Shown piece by piece: positions 1 through 10,140 of a DNA stretch of 64,000 nucleotides (positions within the stretch are counted from its first letter, which is position 1; each line of letters opens with the position of its first letter). The translations under genes and the position numbers were made by a program. Under the pieces are notes generated by a model that saw only the letters and a list, made by a program, of their open reading frames with translations, was not told the origin of the DNA and searched no databases. Source of the stretch: Pontibacter sp. E15-1 (GTDB lineage: Bacteria > Bacteroidota > Bacteroidia > Cytophagales > Hymenobacteraceae); the NCBI RefSeq assembly GCF_022601975.1, contig NZ_JAKVIR010000004.1, forward strand, positions 124,001-188,000. Direction: 5' to 3'.

Positions 1-126
1 ACCCCCGCCCCACCTGACCAGCAGGAGAAGTGGCGGAAAGACGGGCCAAGCGTGTTGGTTTTGCAAAACAGTTTGAAAGGCAAGCCGCTGCCTGCAGGCA
101 ATAGGGCGAAGCGAGCCATACCCTAA
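1..126 (+). CDS. possible C-terminal fragment of an unidentified gene
   Basis: A reading frame is open from the first base of the window to a TAA at 124-126, giving 41 residues rich in Pro, Lys and Gln. It could be the tail of a gene that starts upstream, and its base composition (GC-rich) differs from the AT-rich stretch that follows. I do not recognise the protein, and an open frame this short can occur by chance, so this is a weak call. Confidence 0.25.
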   Translation, partial: TPAPPDQQEKWRKDGPSVLVLQNSLKGKPLPAGNRAKRAIP

Positions 127-938
127 AAGGTCGAGCTTCTTACCCCCTTCTGACCTAATCTTGTAGGGGAAGAGTTAACAGAACATCCGGCCTTTTATGC
201 AGTCTGAAATCTTCTGAAGTAGCTATATTCAAATGAAACTCAAGTTGTCATTCTGTCAAGAATCTTGGTCGAAATAGAGGGCCCATACCCTGCCAAGAAG
301 AATTCCACTTGCTTATGAGTGCGTGTGATGCGTGCTAATCAATTGATTTGGCATCACGATAACAACAGAGAACACTGAGTTCAGAACAGAGTAATATGCT
401 GTTGCAGGCATACTCTTATGGGCTATAGTATACTGCAGCAACAGTATGGATACTTGACTTTATAGCACAGACTTTCTAAAATTCCATCTATATAGCTATG
501 GGTTATATTATTGAAAAAAAGCAGAGAACGTATCTTTTTCAAAAGCGAGTACTCAATATATGAGTGCTTCTTAATATGTGTTCTAGTATAACTAGCAGAA
601 CTTTTTTTACTATAGTTAGTAAATATAGTTTATTCGACTAACTTTGAGGAATAGAACAGTAACTGAGTACTCAATAGTATACTCAAAGTCTATACATTAT
701 TTATGCTCTATACCGGATTCTACTGAAGTAACACAGCTTATATGATCACAAATAACGTGTATGCTACAGGACGTTGGGGAGAAACGGAAATGAAATAAGG
801 TAGAAGAGAGCAGTTTTGCCAAGGGCGCTCATTACGATTATTAAAACTGTTAAAACTGTTTAGCTAAGTTTTATCGTATATGCTGTGCCGAACGGCGCCC
901 CGAGAAATACGAATCATTCTAATCTCAAATATCATTGT
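127..938. other. long AT-rich intergenic leader before SusC 1
   Basis: About 800 bases without a convincing gene, clearly richer in A and T than the rest of the window. It holds two copies of GAGTACTCAATA (547-558 and 665-676, 118 bp apart); their GAGTACTC core is palindromic. An imperfect hairpin built on CTGTTGC/GCAACAG lies near 400-454. A tandem TTAAAACTG lies just upstream of the SusC start (about 839-858). This is probably the regulatory region of the SusC/SusD 1 operon, but I could not fix a promoter. Confidence 0.5.
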
Positions 939-3900
939 ATGAAACAGAGATACCTCAGTTTATGGCTAAACAACCAGCGAAGCCATACCAAATCTTTGCC
1001 ACAGAAGAAGATGCTAGCGCTGCTGCTTGCTGCCGCTTGCCTATCCGAAGGTTCTGTGCTTGCTAACAATGCCAACGATGGCATTGTGATGCCTTATGCT
1101 GCGTCTAATGTTATGCAGACCATTGAAGTGAAAGGGCGCGTTGTAGGTGATGACGGACAGGGCGTGCCCGGAGCCACGGTGGTGGTGAAAGGCTCTACCA
1201 TCGGTACCGCCACCGACGCGAACGGTAACTTCACCCTGGGGGTGCCAAGCGGCACCGGCACCCTGGTTGTGTCTTTCATCGGCTACAAAACACAGGAAGT
1301 GCCCATCAACAACCGCGCTACTGTAAACATCAGCCTCGTTACCGACACCAAGGCCTTAGAGGAAGTGGTGGTAGTGGGTTACGGTACCCAGGAGCGGTCT
1401 GACGTGACAGGAGCCATTTCCTCCGTGCAGGGAGAGGCGCTGGAGAGAATCCCTACCCCGACAATTGCGCAGGCCTTGCAGGGCCAGACGCCGGGAGTGC
1501 AGGTTACCGCTAACTCCGGTTCCCCGGGGGCCGGATCCAGCATTCGCATCCGGGGTGCCGGTACCATTGGCAACAACAACCCGCTGTATGTAGTGGACGG
1601 TGTGCAGGTAGAGGGAAATATCAACTACCTCAACAGCAACGACATCGCCTCCATCGAGATTCTGAAAGATGCCTCAGCCACAGCCATCTACGGCTCGCGG
1701 GCAGCAAACGGGGTAGTGGTAGTAACAACTAAGAAAGGAAAAGCGGGCACCTCCGAGATAAACTTCACTGCCTACACAGGCGTGCAAAATGCCTGGCGGA
1801 CACTGGACATGACTAATGCCGCAGAGTACGCTACGATAGACAACATGGCCAGGCAAGCGGCTGGTATTAATACCAACCCGGCATGGGCCGACCCTCAGTC
1901 GTTGGGCGAAGGCACCGATTACCAGGACGAGTTGTTTAGGTCGGCACCGATCTCCAATTACCAGCTTTCCTGGTCCGGGGGTAACGAAAACTCGACTTTA
2001 TACGTGTCGGGCGGCTACTTCCAGCAGGACGGTATCATCATCGGTACCGATTTCGAGCGCTATACCTTCCGTATAAACACAGACCATAAAATTGGCTCCA
2101 GGGTAAAAATCGGAAACACCCTGCAGGTGAGTGCCACAGACGAGGCGCTAATCCCGAACAACGAGGATTTGAACACCGGTGTACTTTCGCGCGGTATACG
2201 CCAGTTGCCTACAGTGCCGGTGCGCAACCCCGATGGCTCGTTTGCCGGCCCGACCAGTAACTTCGAAGGGGAATCGGAAAACCCGGTATGGTTGGCGCTG
2301 GAGTCGTTCAACACCAACAAAAACTACCGTGTGCTGGGCTCTGTGTACGGCGAAGTAGAAGTTATTACGGACCTGAAGTTCCGCTCTAGCTTTAACCTGG
2401 ACTTCAACTACTTCCGAAACCAGAACTTCGACCCGGCCTACGCCATAGGCAATAGACGAAACGATGCCAACTCACTGAGTGTGAACAACAGCACCAACAG
2501 AGCCTGGCAGTGGAGCAATGTCATTAACTACGACAAAACCTTTGGCCTGCATGAGCTGTCTGTACTTGCAGGTATAGAGGCGCAGGAAAACTACTACCAG
2601 AATGCCTTTGCAAGAGGTGGAGGTTTCCTTAAAAACTCCGATATTCAGTTTCTGGATCAGGCCACAAAAGACTATTTTGTGAGTGGGGGTGCAAACGAAA
2701 GTGCCATTTTCTCTCAATTAGCCAGGGTAAACTATAGTTTTGGAGACAGATATCTTTTAACTGCTTCCATCAGGAGAGATGGCTCCTCTAAGTTTGCGAA
2801 TAACACCTACGGTGTGTTCCCTTCCGCTTCCATCGGATGGAGAGTGTCTGAGGAAGATTTCTTCAAGAACAGTGTAAACTTTGTGAGTAACCTGAAAGTG
2901 AGGGCAAGCTGGGGCGAGACAGGCAACCAGAATATTTTCAGCCCATACCCAACGTACGGTGTGATTACCGGTGGTGGCAGATATGCACTGGGCGCTGACC
3001 AGATTCAGGTTCCAGGCTTTTACCAGGCAACGCAGGTAAACCCCGATATTAAGTGGGAGACAACAGAGCAGCTTAATTTCGGACTGGAGACAGGGTTCCT
3101 GCAGAACCGGCTGACGTTCTCTGCGGATTACTTCATCAAAGATACCAAAGACCTGCTGCTACAGTTGCCTATCCCGGAGAGTACGGGTCCTTCGGCAGCC
3201 TTCACAAACGCAGGCCTTATTCGTAACAAAGGCCTTGAGCTGGCACTAGGCTACCGCAACATGGACGGTGCCTTTGGGTATGGCTTTGGCCTGAACGTAA
3301 CCACCATCGACAATGAGGTGATTGACCTGAACGGATTGGTACTGAACGAAAGTAATAGCCGCACGCAGGAGGGCATGCCAATCGCGCAGTTCTTCGGGTT
3401 CCAGACAAATGGTATCATCCGGACACAGGAAGAACTGGATGAAGTACAGTCTACGCAACCTAACGCCTCGCTCGGTGATATCCGCTTTGTAGACCGCAAC
3501 GGAGACGGTGCCATCACCGGAGACGACAGAACGTTTATCGGTAATCCGCTCCCTGATTTAACGGCAGGCCTTAACGGAGAGCTGACCTTTATGAACTTTG
3601 ACCTGAACTTCCTGTTCAACAGCAGTTTCGGTAACGATATCTGGAGCGCGATTAGCCTGTATGGCTACTCCTCCGATCCAGGTAACAAGTTCGCGGCCCT
3701 CATCAACAACACCTATACCGCCCAGAACCCGAACGCGGAGTATCCGCGCCTGATCGCTGGTGACCCAAATCAGAACCTCAGACCAGATTCAGACCGATGG
3801 ATCCGGGATGGCTCGTATGTGCGCTTGAAGAACTTGCAGCTGGGGTATAACGTGCCTACCGCTATCTCTAACAAAGCAAAGATACAGCGTCTGCGCGTGT

Positions 3901-4076
3901 ATGTAAGTGCCGCCAACCTGTTCACCTGGACTAAGTACGATGACGGGTTCGATCCGGAGATCGGATCTGCAAGATTCCTGCGGGGCCAGTCTAACAGTGT
4001 GCTGGAGATCGGCGTGGACCGCGGTATCTATCCGCAGTCCAGAACTTTCCTGCTTGGGGTAAACATCGGTATTTAA
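939..4076 (+). CDS. SusC/RagA-type TonB-dependent outer-membrane transporter (pair 1)
   Basis: Outer-membrane beta-barrel that imports oligosaccharides or other large nutrients with energy from TonB-ExbBD. Seen: a basic, hydrophobic signal peptide over roughly the first 43 residues; a CarboxypepD_reg-like beta-sandwich at about residues 60-140; the conserved VVVGYGTQ segment near 145; a plug domain with PLYVVDGV and ILKDASATAIYGSRAANGV motifs; then a long barrel ending in an aromatic-rich C-terminus. There is no STN domain, so it should not signal to a FecR. I chose ATG 939 rather than GTG 885 because it gives a compact signal peptide. The SusD partner starts 25 bp downstream, so the two form an operon. 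Codons in about 2600-2950 are richer in A and T than the flanks. The substrate cannot be told from sequence. Confidence 0.95.
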   Translation: MKQRYLSLWLNNQRSHTKSLPQKKMLALLLAAACLSEGSVLANNANDGIVMPYAASNVMQTIEVKGRVVGDDGQGVPGATVVVKGSTIGTATDANGNFTLGVPSGTGTLVVSFIGYKTQEVPINNRATVNISLVTDTKALEEVVVVGYGTQERSDVTGAISSVQGEALERIPTPTIAQALQGQTPGVQVTANSGSPGAGSSIRIRGAGTIGNNNPLYVVDGVQVEGNINYLNSNDIASIEILKDASATAIYGSRAANGVVVVTTKKGKAGTSEINFTAYTGVQNAWRTLDMTNAAEYATIDNMARQAAGINTNPAWADPQSLGEGTDYQDELFRSAPISNYQLSWSGGNENSTLYVSGGYFQQDGIIIGTDFERYTFRINTDHKIGSRVKIGNTLQVSATDEALIPNNEDLNTGVLSRGIRQLPTVPVRNPDGSFAGPTSNFEGESENPVWLALESFNTNKNYRVLGSVYGEVEVITDLKFRSSFNLDFNYFRNQNFDPAYAIGNRRNDANSLSVNNSTNRAWQWSNVINYDKTFGLHELSVLAGIEAQENYYQNAFARGGGFLKNSDIQFLDQATKDYFVSGGANESAIFSQLARVNYSFGDRYLLTASIRRDGSSKFANNTYGVFPSASIGWRVSEEDFFKNSVNFVSNLKVRASWGETGNQNIFSPYPTYGVITGGGRYALGADQIQVPGFYQATQVNPDIKWETTEQLNFGLETGFLQNRLTFSADYFIKDTKDLLLQLPIPESTGPSAAFTNAGLIRNKGLELALGYRNMDGAFGYGFGLNVTTIDNEVIDLNGLVLNESNSRTQEGMPIAQFFGFQTNGIIRTQEELDEVQSTQPNASLGDIRFVDRNGDGAITGDDRTFIGNPLPDLTAGLNGELTFMNFDLNFLFNSSFGNDIWSAISLYGYSSDPGNKFAALINNTYTAQNPNAEYPRLIAGDPNQNLRPDSDRWIRDGSYVRLKNLQLGYNVPTAISNKAKIQRLRVYVSAANLFTWTKYDDGFDPEIGSARFLRGQSNSVLEIGVDRGIYPQSRTFLLGVNIGI

Positions 4077-4101
4077 TCAACAGCATTAACTCAAAAGAAC
4101 C

Positions 4102-5733
4102 ATGATAAATTTCAAGAAAACAATATACCTGTCTCTTGTTGCTGGAGGGTTAATTGGAGGAGGCGTGGTATTGCAGGCCTGCGAGGATGACTTTCTGGAC
4201 AGGAAACCACTGTCTGACCTAACGACCGCCAACTTCTATACCTCAGCCGATGATGCCATTGCGGCGTTGAATGCTGCTTATGACCCGTTGCAGTGGGACG
4301 TGCACTCCCGCATGGACTGGATTTTTGGCGACGTGGTAGGGGGCGACACCGACAAAGGCAGCACGGACGACCAGGATTATAGTGAGATCCTGCAGTTTCA
4401 GAACTTTACGCAGGTGGCCAGTGCCCCGCTGCTAATGGACTTCTGGAGCCAGTCCTATGACGGCGTTTACCGAACCAACCTGGTGCTAGAGCGGATACCG
4501 CCCATTGAGATGGACGAAACCCTGAAAGCCAGGATCCTGGGAGAGGCCAAATTCCTGAGAGCCCAGTATTACTTTGACCTGGTGAAAGCGTATGGCCGGG
4601 TTCCGATCATCACGAAAGTGCTGAATCCGGACGAGGTGTTTGTGCCGCGGCCAACTTCCATTGCAGAAAACTGGGACCAGATGGAGCAGGACCTGCGGGA
4701 AGCCATACCAGTGCTGCCGGCTACCTATAGCGGCGGAGACGTGGGAAGAGCCACAAAAGGTGCCGCACAGGCATTATTGGCTAAAATTCTGCTTTTCCAG
4801 TCTACTCCTGATGGATGCAGCAGCAGCCCATATGCTACCTCAGACAAGTATGAGGAGGTGGTGACCCTAACCAACGAGATCATCAACTCGGGCAACTATA
4901 GCCTGTTGAAGAATTTCCCTGATTTGTTTACGCTGGCAGGCGAGAACAGCTCGGAAATTGTGTTCGCGGTGCAAGGTGTAGGCGGAACGGGTGGCTGGAA
5001 CAACGATAATGACGGCCTGGCCCTGAACCAATGGGTATCGCCGCGAACAGCCGAAGTCTCTGGCTGGGGTTTTAGCACACCGATCGGACCCTTGACCCCT
5101 GAAGGGTATGGCGGAAATCCTAAAATTAAAGTAAATAACATTGTAGAGGCTTTTGAGCCGTGCGACCCGCGCCTGGACTATTCTATCCTGATGATTGGCG
5201 ATACAATCAATGGCCAACGGTATGATTATGCCAGAAAAGACAAGGATTCTCCCTGGAGTGAATTCAAGCCGTGGTCGCGCACCCGGTATAGCATTCAGAA
5301 GTTCCTGATACCGGAGGACCAGTTGACTGGCGCCGCTAACTCACCGCTGAACATTACGCTGATCCGCTATGCCGACGTGCTGCTGTGGAACGCAGAGGCG
5401 CTGAATGAACTGGGCAGATCAGCCGAGGCCCTGGTTTCGCTGAACAAAGTGAGAACCCGTGCCCGTGAGAGCAAGACAGCTGCAACCTGCCCGCTGCCCG
5501 CTACTACTACCAGCCAGGCTGAACTCCGCGACCTCATCATGCTGGAGCGACGCAGAGAACTGGCCTTCGAGGGGCACCGCTTCTTCGACCTGGTTAGAAC
5601 GTGCCGGGCCTCTGCTGTGCTGACCGCCATGGGCAGGCCGTTTGTGGAGGGCAAGCACAACCTGTTCCCGATCCCACAGGCCGAGATCGACAGAAACCCA
5701 GCGTTACAAGGAGATCAGAATCCTGGGTTCTAA
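4102..5733 (+). CDS. RagB/SusD family surface glycan-binding lipoprotein (pair 1)
   Basis: Surface lipoprotein that caps the SusC barrel and binds the incoming nutrient. Seen: an N-terminal hydrophobic segment ending in a lipobox with Cys27; the usual start of the mature protein (DDFLDRKPLSDLT); the TPR-like helical SusD core, including the motif LGEAKFLRAQYYFDLVKAYG; and the standard C-terminal RRRELAFEGHRFFDLVR and NPGF ending. At 543 residues it is of normal family length. It follows the SusC gene by 25 bp and a strong hairpin terminator lies 40 bp after its stop, so the transcription unit is susC-susD only. Confidence 0.95.
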   Translation: MINFKKTIYLSLVAGGLIGGGVVLQACEDDFLDRKPLSDLTTANFYTSADDAIAALNAAYDPLQWDVHSRMDWIFGDVVGGDTDKGSTDDQDYSEILQFQNFTQVASAPLLMDFWSQSYDGVYRTNLVLERIPPIEMDETLKARILGEAKFLRAQYYFDLVKAYGRVPIITKVLNPDEVFVPRPTSIAENWDQMEQDLREAIPVLPATYSGGDVGRATKGAAQALLAKILLFQSTPDGCSSSPYATSDKYEEVVTLTNEIINSGNYSLLKNFPDLFTLAGENSSEIVFAVQGVGGTGGWNNDNDGLALNQWVSPRTAEVSGWGFSTPIGPLTPEGYGGNPKIKVNNIVEAFEPCDPRLDYSILMIGDTINGQRYDYARKDKDSPWSEFKPWSRTRYSIQKFLIPEDQLTGAANSPLNITLIRYADVLLWNAEALNELGRSAEALVSLNKVRTRARESKTAATCPLPATTTSQAELRDLIMLERRRELAFEGHRFFDLVRTCRASAVLTAMGRPFVEGKHNLFPIPQAEIDRNPALQGDQNPGF

Positions 5734-5773
5734 GCTGGCCGATGCCTCAGAAACACGAATACTGTATAAGTTA

Positions 5774-5817
5774 AAATAAGGAAAAGGATCGCATGCTGTG
5801 ATCCTTTTCCTTATTTT
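5774..5817 (+). terminator. intrinsic terminator after SusC/SusD pair 1
   Basis: A perfect inverted repeat of about 17 bp (arms 5774-5790 and 5800-5817, core AAGGAAAAGGATC / GATCCTTTTCCTT) around a nine-base loop, ending in T-rich sequence (TTATTTTT). The A-rich 5' arm means it could also work in the other direction. Confidence 0.85.
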
Positions 5818-5831
5818 TAAGGGTATGATTA

Positions 5832-6404
5832 ATGAAGGGAACGATGAACAAGGCAAAGCACATGCGTTTTACACGGCTGCTGCCCCTGCTGGGCATGTTT
5901 CTGCTGCTCGGCTGCGATCCTGATCCGGTGCCTCAGCCGACCGGGTCTGGTGCGAGCGGAATTACTGCGATTGTGAACGGGGCAGAATGGGCCTCCTCTG
6001 AGGGGCGTTTCAGCGTGGGCACCCGGACAGTGACGAACGGCGCCAGCGCCTTTGTGGGCACCGGCGACACCCTGACCGTTATCGGCGTGCAGGTGCAGGG
6101 CACAGACACAACGGCCATCAGGCTCTCGGTGAAGCTCAACGCGAAAAAGGCGGGATCGTACCCTATCCGAAGCAAGAGCTCCGGTCAGGGCACCGCATAC
6201 TTCTACCCGGCGGGCATCTCGGCCAGTGCCCTGCAGCAAACCAGGCAAAGCTATGCCACAGGCATCACCAACGGAGAGTTGATTATCAGCACGTATGACT
6301 CCGTGAACTACAGCGTGTCCGGCAACTTTGGGTTCAGCATGTCCGCTGACGGCAATACAACTTATACCATTGTGGCCGGCAAAATACAGAACATCACTTT
6401 TTAG
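5832..6404 (+). CDS. small lipoprotein, DUF6252-like, unknown function
   Basis: A predicted lipoprotein: a hydrophobic signal ends in LLLGC, with Cys28 counted from ATG 5832. ATGs at 5844 and 5862 are also possible starts; the last gives the most typical signal peptide. The mature part (about 160 residues) has the look of the Bacteroidetes lipoproteins that begin with an 'I-x-A-x-V-N-G-x-x-W' strand and form a single beta-sandwich (GITAIVNGAEWASSEG here). No catalytic motif is visible. It lies just after the terminator of the SusC/SusD 1 operon and 150 bp before a large VCBS lipoprotein, so it is likely transcribed from its own promoter. Function unknown; the DUF6252 assignment is from memory of the pattern only. 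Confidence 0.7.
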   Translation: MKGTMNKAKHMRFTRLLPLLGMFLLLGCDPDPVPQPTGSGASGITAIVNGAEWASSEGRFSVGTRTVTNGASAFVGTGDTLTVIGVQVQGTDTTAIRLSVKLNAKKAGSYPIRSKSSGQGTAYFYPAGISASALQQTRQSYATGITNGELIISTYDSVNYSVSGNFGFSMSADGNTTYTIVAGKIQNITF

Positions 6405-6553
6405 GAAGGGCATGCGCCGGTCGTTGGGTTACTTACGACAAAGCAAGACGGCTCCCGGCAACGTATGGGCGCGCGGAGGTATAGACTCGCTACTCTGCCA
6501 CAGGCCCTTTCAGGACACCATACCCAAGCAACATGATTTCGGATTCCAGACAT

Positions 6554-9500
6554 ATGCCGCTTCTTTTCAGGGTTCTGCTCTTCGCTTTTGCGGCGGCAGG
6601 ACTGGCGGGGTGTGGCTCCGACGATCAGCTATTCCGGCAGCGGTACCCGTCGGAAACCGGCATTACCTTCAAAAATGAACTCGTATCTAACGATTCCATC
6701 AACCTGCTTAACTTCGAGTATTTCTACAATGGCGGCGGCGTGGCCATCGGGGATGTCAACAACGACGGGCTGCCCGATATTTTCTTCACCGGCAACATGG
6801 TGCCCAGCAAGCTATACCTCAACAAGGGCGGCCTGGAGTTTGAAGATGTGACGCAGCAAGCCGGCGTGCAGACAGAATACTGGGCCACCGGGGTCTCTTT
6901 TGTGGACATCAACAACGACGGCTTGCTTGATATTTACGTGTGCATGTCGGGGTATAAGGACCCGGCGCGGCGCAAGAACCGCCTGTACATAAACCAGGGT
7001 CTGGATGGGAAGCAAGTGCCGCGGTATGAGGAAGCGGCAGAAAGGTATGGGCTGGCGGATACCGGCTATACGACCCAGGCCACTTTTTTTGACTATGACC
7101 TGGACGGCGACCTGGACGTGTACCTGGCCACCGTGAACCGCGCCGACGTGAACCCCAACGTGATCGCAGCCAAGGCCGGGAAAGGCATAAGCAACAGCAC
7201 CGACCGGCTTTACCGCAACAACGGCGACAACACCTTCACCAATGTGGCCGCGGCCGCGGGCATCACCAAAGAGGGGTATGGCCTGGGCGTGGGCATCGGA
7301 GATTTCAATCAGGACGGATGGCCGGATATCTATGTCACGAACGACTTTATCTACGATGACCTGCTCTACATCAACAACCAGGACGGCACCTTCACCGAAA
7401 GCATCCGCGCGTACCTGAAGCACACAAGCCATTTCTCGATGGGCACCGACGTGGCTGACTTCAACAACGACGGGCTGCCCGACATCATCACCGTGGACAT
7501 GATGCCGGACGACAGCCGACGGCAGAAGCTGATGAACGGGGTGAAAAACTTTGATGAGTTTCAGCTGGCGCTGCAGAAGGGCTACATGCCGCAGTATGTG
7601 CGCAACAACCTGCAGCTCAACAACGGCAACGGCACTTTCAGCGAGATCAGCCAGCTGGCAGGCATCCATTATACCGACTGGAGCTGGGCCCCGCTGTTCG
7701 CGGACTTCGACAATGACGGCAACCGCGACCTGCTCATCACCAACGGCATCCGCAAAGACATCACGCACCTTGACTTCGCCACTTATTATGCCACCCAGAT
7801 GCGCTCAAAGTTTGGCAACAAGGGAAGCGAGCGGCACCTGCTGAAGATGGCCGAGACGATGGACGGGGTGAAGAAGCACAATTTTCTGTACCGCAACAAG
7901 GGCAACCTGACCTTCTCCGACGAGTCCGTGAACTGGGGGTTGGGCCAGGAGTCCTTCTCCAGCGGGGCCGCCTACGCCGACCTCGACAACGACGGCGACC
8001 TGGACTTGGTGATCAGCAACGTGGATGAGGAGCCCTTTGTGTACCAGAACATGGTGACAGAGCAGGCGCGGAAGAACAGGCAGGAAGAGGGAGACGGGCA
8101 TTACCTCCGGGTGAAGTTCGCCGGTCCGGCCGCGAACAAAGCAGGCATTGGCGCACGCGCAAAAATTACGTATGCGGGCACCATGCAGGTGGCGGAGCAG
8201 TATCCCTTCCGAGGGTTTCAGTCTACGGTAGAGAGCATGCTGCACTTCGGGTTGGGAGGGGCCACGCGGGTAGAGACCGTGGAGATAACCTGGCCCGACG
8301 GCAAAACGCAGATGCTGAAAAACGTGAAGCCTGACCAGGTGCTCACGGTATCTTACAAAGAGGCAACAGCTCCGGCTGCGCAAATAGGGCAGCTGGCAGG
8401 GCAACCGGTTTACTTTAAGGAAGTGACAGCCGCCTCAGGCATCGCCTACAAAGACAAAAGCCGGGAGTATATAGATTTTAAGCTGCAACCCCTGCTGCCG
8501 CATACCTACTCGCGGAACGGGCCGGGCCTGGCTGTGGGCGACGTGAACGGCGACGGGCTGGAAGATTTTTATGTGGGTGGCGGTGCCCATACCACCGGTA
8601 TGCTCTTTCTGCAGCGGAAAGACGGCACCTTTGCCTCCAGAGCACTCACAAACGCGCAGGAGAAGCCCGAAACGGATATGGGCAGCTTGCTTTTTGACGC
8701 CGACCAGGACGGCGACCTGGACCTGTATGTGGTGAGTGGCGGAAGCGAGCATACCACCGGGGCCAGCGCGTACCAGGATCGGCTCTATAGGAACGACGGC
8801 GGCGGAAACTTTGCGCTTGCCACCAACGCCCTGCCCCCGATCAACACAAGCGGCTCCTGCGTAACGGCGGCAGACTACGACCAGGACGGCGACCTCGACC
8901 TTTTTGTGGGCGGAAGGGTGCAGCCAAGGGATTTTCCGTTGCCAGCCAAAAGCTATATCCTGCAGAACAACGGCGGCAAGTTTACTGACGTGACCAGCAC
9001 GGTATGCCCGCTGCTGGCCGATATCGGGATGGTAACCGCCGCCCTCTGGACCGATTTCGACAACGACAAGGCCGTGGATCTGATTGTGGTGGGCGAGTGG
9101 ATGCAGGTGATGTTTCTGAAGAATGCACAAGGAAAATTGCAGGATGTCACCGCCACCACCGGGCTGCCCGCCACCAGCGGCTGGTGGAACAGCCTGTCGG
9201 GCGGCGACTTCGACAACGATGGCGACACAGACTATATCGCCGGTAACCTGGGCCTCAACTCCAAATACAAGGCATCGGAGCAGCAGCCTGTGCAGGTATA
9301 TGCCAAAGACTTTGACAAGAGCGGCACAACAGACGCGCTGATAACCTATTATATCCAGGGGAAAAAGCAGCTGGTGCATGGCCGCGACGACATGACCGAC
9401 CAGATGGTATCCATGCGCCGGGAGTTCCGGACGTATGAGGACTACGCCAGCAAATCCTTCGACGAGATATTCACGCCGGAGCGGCTGCAGGGTGCCTACG

Positions 9501-10135
9501 TGGCCGAGAGCAATTACTTCGCGAGCAGCTACCTCGAAAACCTGGGCAATGGCAAATTCCGCATCGTGCCGCTGCCGGTGCAGGCGCAGTTTGCCCCGGT
9601 ATGCGGCATCACAGTGAACGACTATGACGACGACGGCAACCTGGATGCGCTGCTCACCGGAAACTCATATGCTACCGAGGTGATGGTGGGGAGGTATGAT
9701 GCCTTCACGGGGCTCTACCTGAAAGGTAACGGCAAAGGCGGTTTTTCGCCCATTGCATCAGCCAGAAGCGGGTTTATGGTGGATGGCGACGCTAAAGGCA
9801 TGGCAGAGATTTATACCGGAAACGGAAGTCCGTTGCTGCTTGTGGCGGCCAACAACGACAGCCTGAAGGCATACCGGCAAACCATGCGCCCGGCGGCCGT
9901 ACAGGCAGTGCCTGTGTTGCCTTCCGATGCGTACGCCACGCTAACGCTGGCCAACGGCAAAACCCGGAAACAGGAGTTTTACTTCGGCTCCGGCTACCTG
10001 TCCCAATCCTCCCGCACCCTGTGGCTGCCGGCAGGTGTACAATCGGTACGGATTATGGACCGAGCGGGGAAGCAGCGGCTACAGCTCTCTGATCTCGAAC
10101 AGGCCCGGCTGGTATCTGGGAAACAGAAGCGATAA
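6554..10135 (+). CDS. large surface lipoprotein with FG-GAP/VCBS repeats and an ASPIC/UnbV domain (paralogue A)
   Basis: Predicted exported lipoprotein of about 1193 residues with lipobox Cys20 when read from ATG 6554 (ATG 6533 is an in-frame alternative). Many calcium-loop motifs of the D-x-[DN]-x-[DN]-G type are visible (DVNNDGLPD, DINNDGLLD, DFNQDGWPD, DQDGDLDL), as in FG-GAP/VCBS beta-propellers. They form two blocks, about residues 45-500 and 640-1060, on either side of an ASPIC/UnbV domain at about 514-605 (GIGARAKI ... FGLGG ... ITWPDGK). The C-terminal 100 residues form an extra beta-rich domain. This is the architecture of CRTAC1-like proteins. The family has no established enzymatic role; adhesion or surface glycan binding next to SusCD is inference. 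It converges on paralogue B with only 5 bp between stop codons. Confidence 0.88.
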   Translation: MPLLFRVLLFAFAAAGLAGCGSDDQLFRQRYPSETGITFKNELVSNDSINLLNFEYFYNGGGVAIGDVNNDGLPDIFFTGNMVPSKLYLNKGGLEFEDVTQQAGVQTEYWATGVSFVDINNDGLLDIYVCMSGYKDPARRKNRLYINQGLDGKQVPRYEEAAERYGLADTGYTTQATFFDYDLDGDLDVYLATVNRADVNPNVIAAKAGKGISNSTDRLYRNNGDNTFTNVAAAAGITKEGYGLGVGIGDFNQDGWPDIYVTNDFIYDDLLYINNQDGTFTESIRAYLKHTSHFSMGTDVADFNNDGLPDIITVDMMPDDSRRQKLMNGVKNFDEFQLALQKGYMPQYVRNNLQLNNGNGTFSEISQLAGIHYTDWSWAPLFADFDNDGNRDLLITNGIRKDITHLDFATYYATQMRSKFGNKGSERHLLKMAETMDGVKKHNFLYRNKGNLTFSDESVNWGLGQESFSSGAAYADLDNDGDLDLVISNVDEEPFVYQNMVTEQARKNRQEEGDGHYLRVKFAGPAANKAGIGARAKITYAGTMQVAEQYPFRGFQSTVESMLHFGLGGATRVETVEITWPDGKTQMLKNVKPDQVLTVSYKEATAPAAQIGQLAGQPVYFKEVTAASGIAYKDKSREYIDFKLQPLLPHTYSRNGPGLAVGDVNGDGLEDFYVGGGAHTTGMLFLQRKDGTFASRALTNAQEKPETDMGSLLFDADQDGDLDLYVVSGGSEHTTGASAYQDRLYRNDGGGNFALATNALPPINTSGSCVTAADYDQDGDLDLFVGGRVQPRDFPLPAKSYILQNNGGKFTDVTSTVCPLLADIGMVTAALWTDFDNDKAVDLIVVGEWMQVMFLKNAQGKLQDVTATTGLPATSGWWNSLSGGDFDNDGDTDYIAGNLGLNSKYKASEQQPVQVYAKDFDKSGTTDALITYYIQGKKQLVHGRDDMTDQMVSMRREFRTYEDYASKSFDEIFTPERLQGAYVAESNYFASSYLENLGNGKFRIVPLPVQAQFAPVCGITVNDYDDDGNLDALLTGNSYATEVMVGRYDAFTGLYLKGNGKGGFSPIASARSGFMVDGDAKGMAEIYTGNGSPLLLVAANNDSLKAYRQTMRPAAVQAVPVLPSDAYATLTLANGKTRKQEFYFGSGYLSQSSRTLWLPAGVQSVRIMDRAGKQRLQLSDLEQARLVSGKQKR

Positions 10136-10140
10136 CCGGG

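Noticed and set aside
5774..5817. Hairpin before the small lipoprotein considered as a riboswitch or leader
   Set aside because: A simple perfect stem followed by T-rich sequence right after SusD; a terminator explains it fully.
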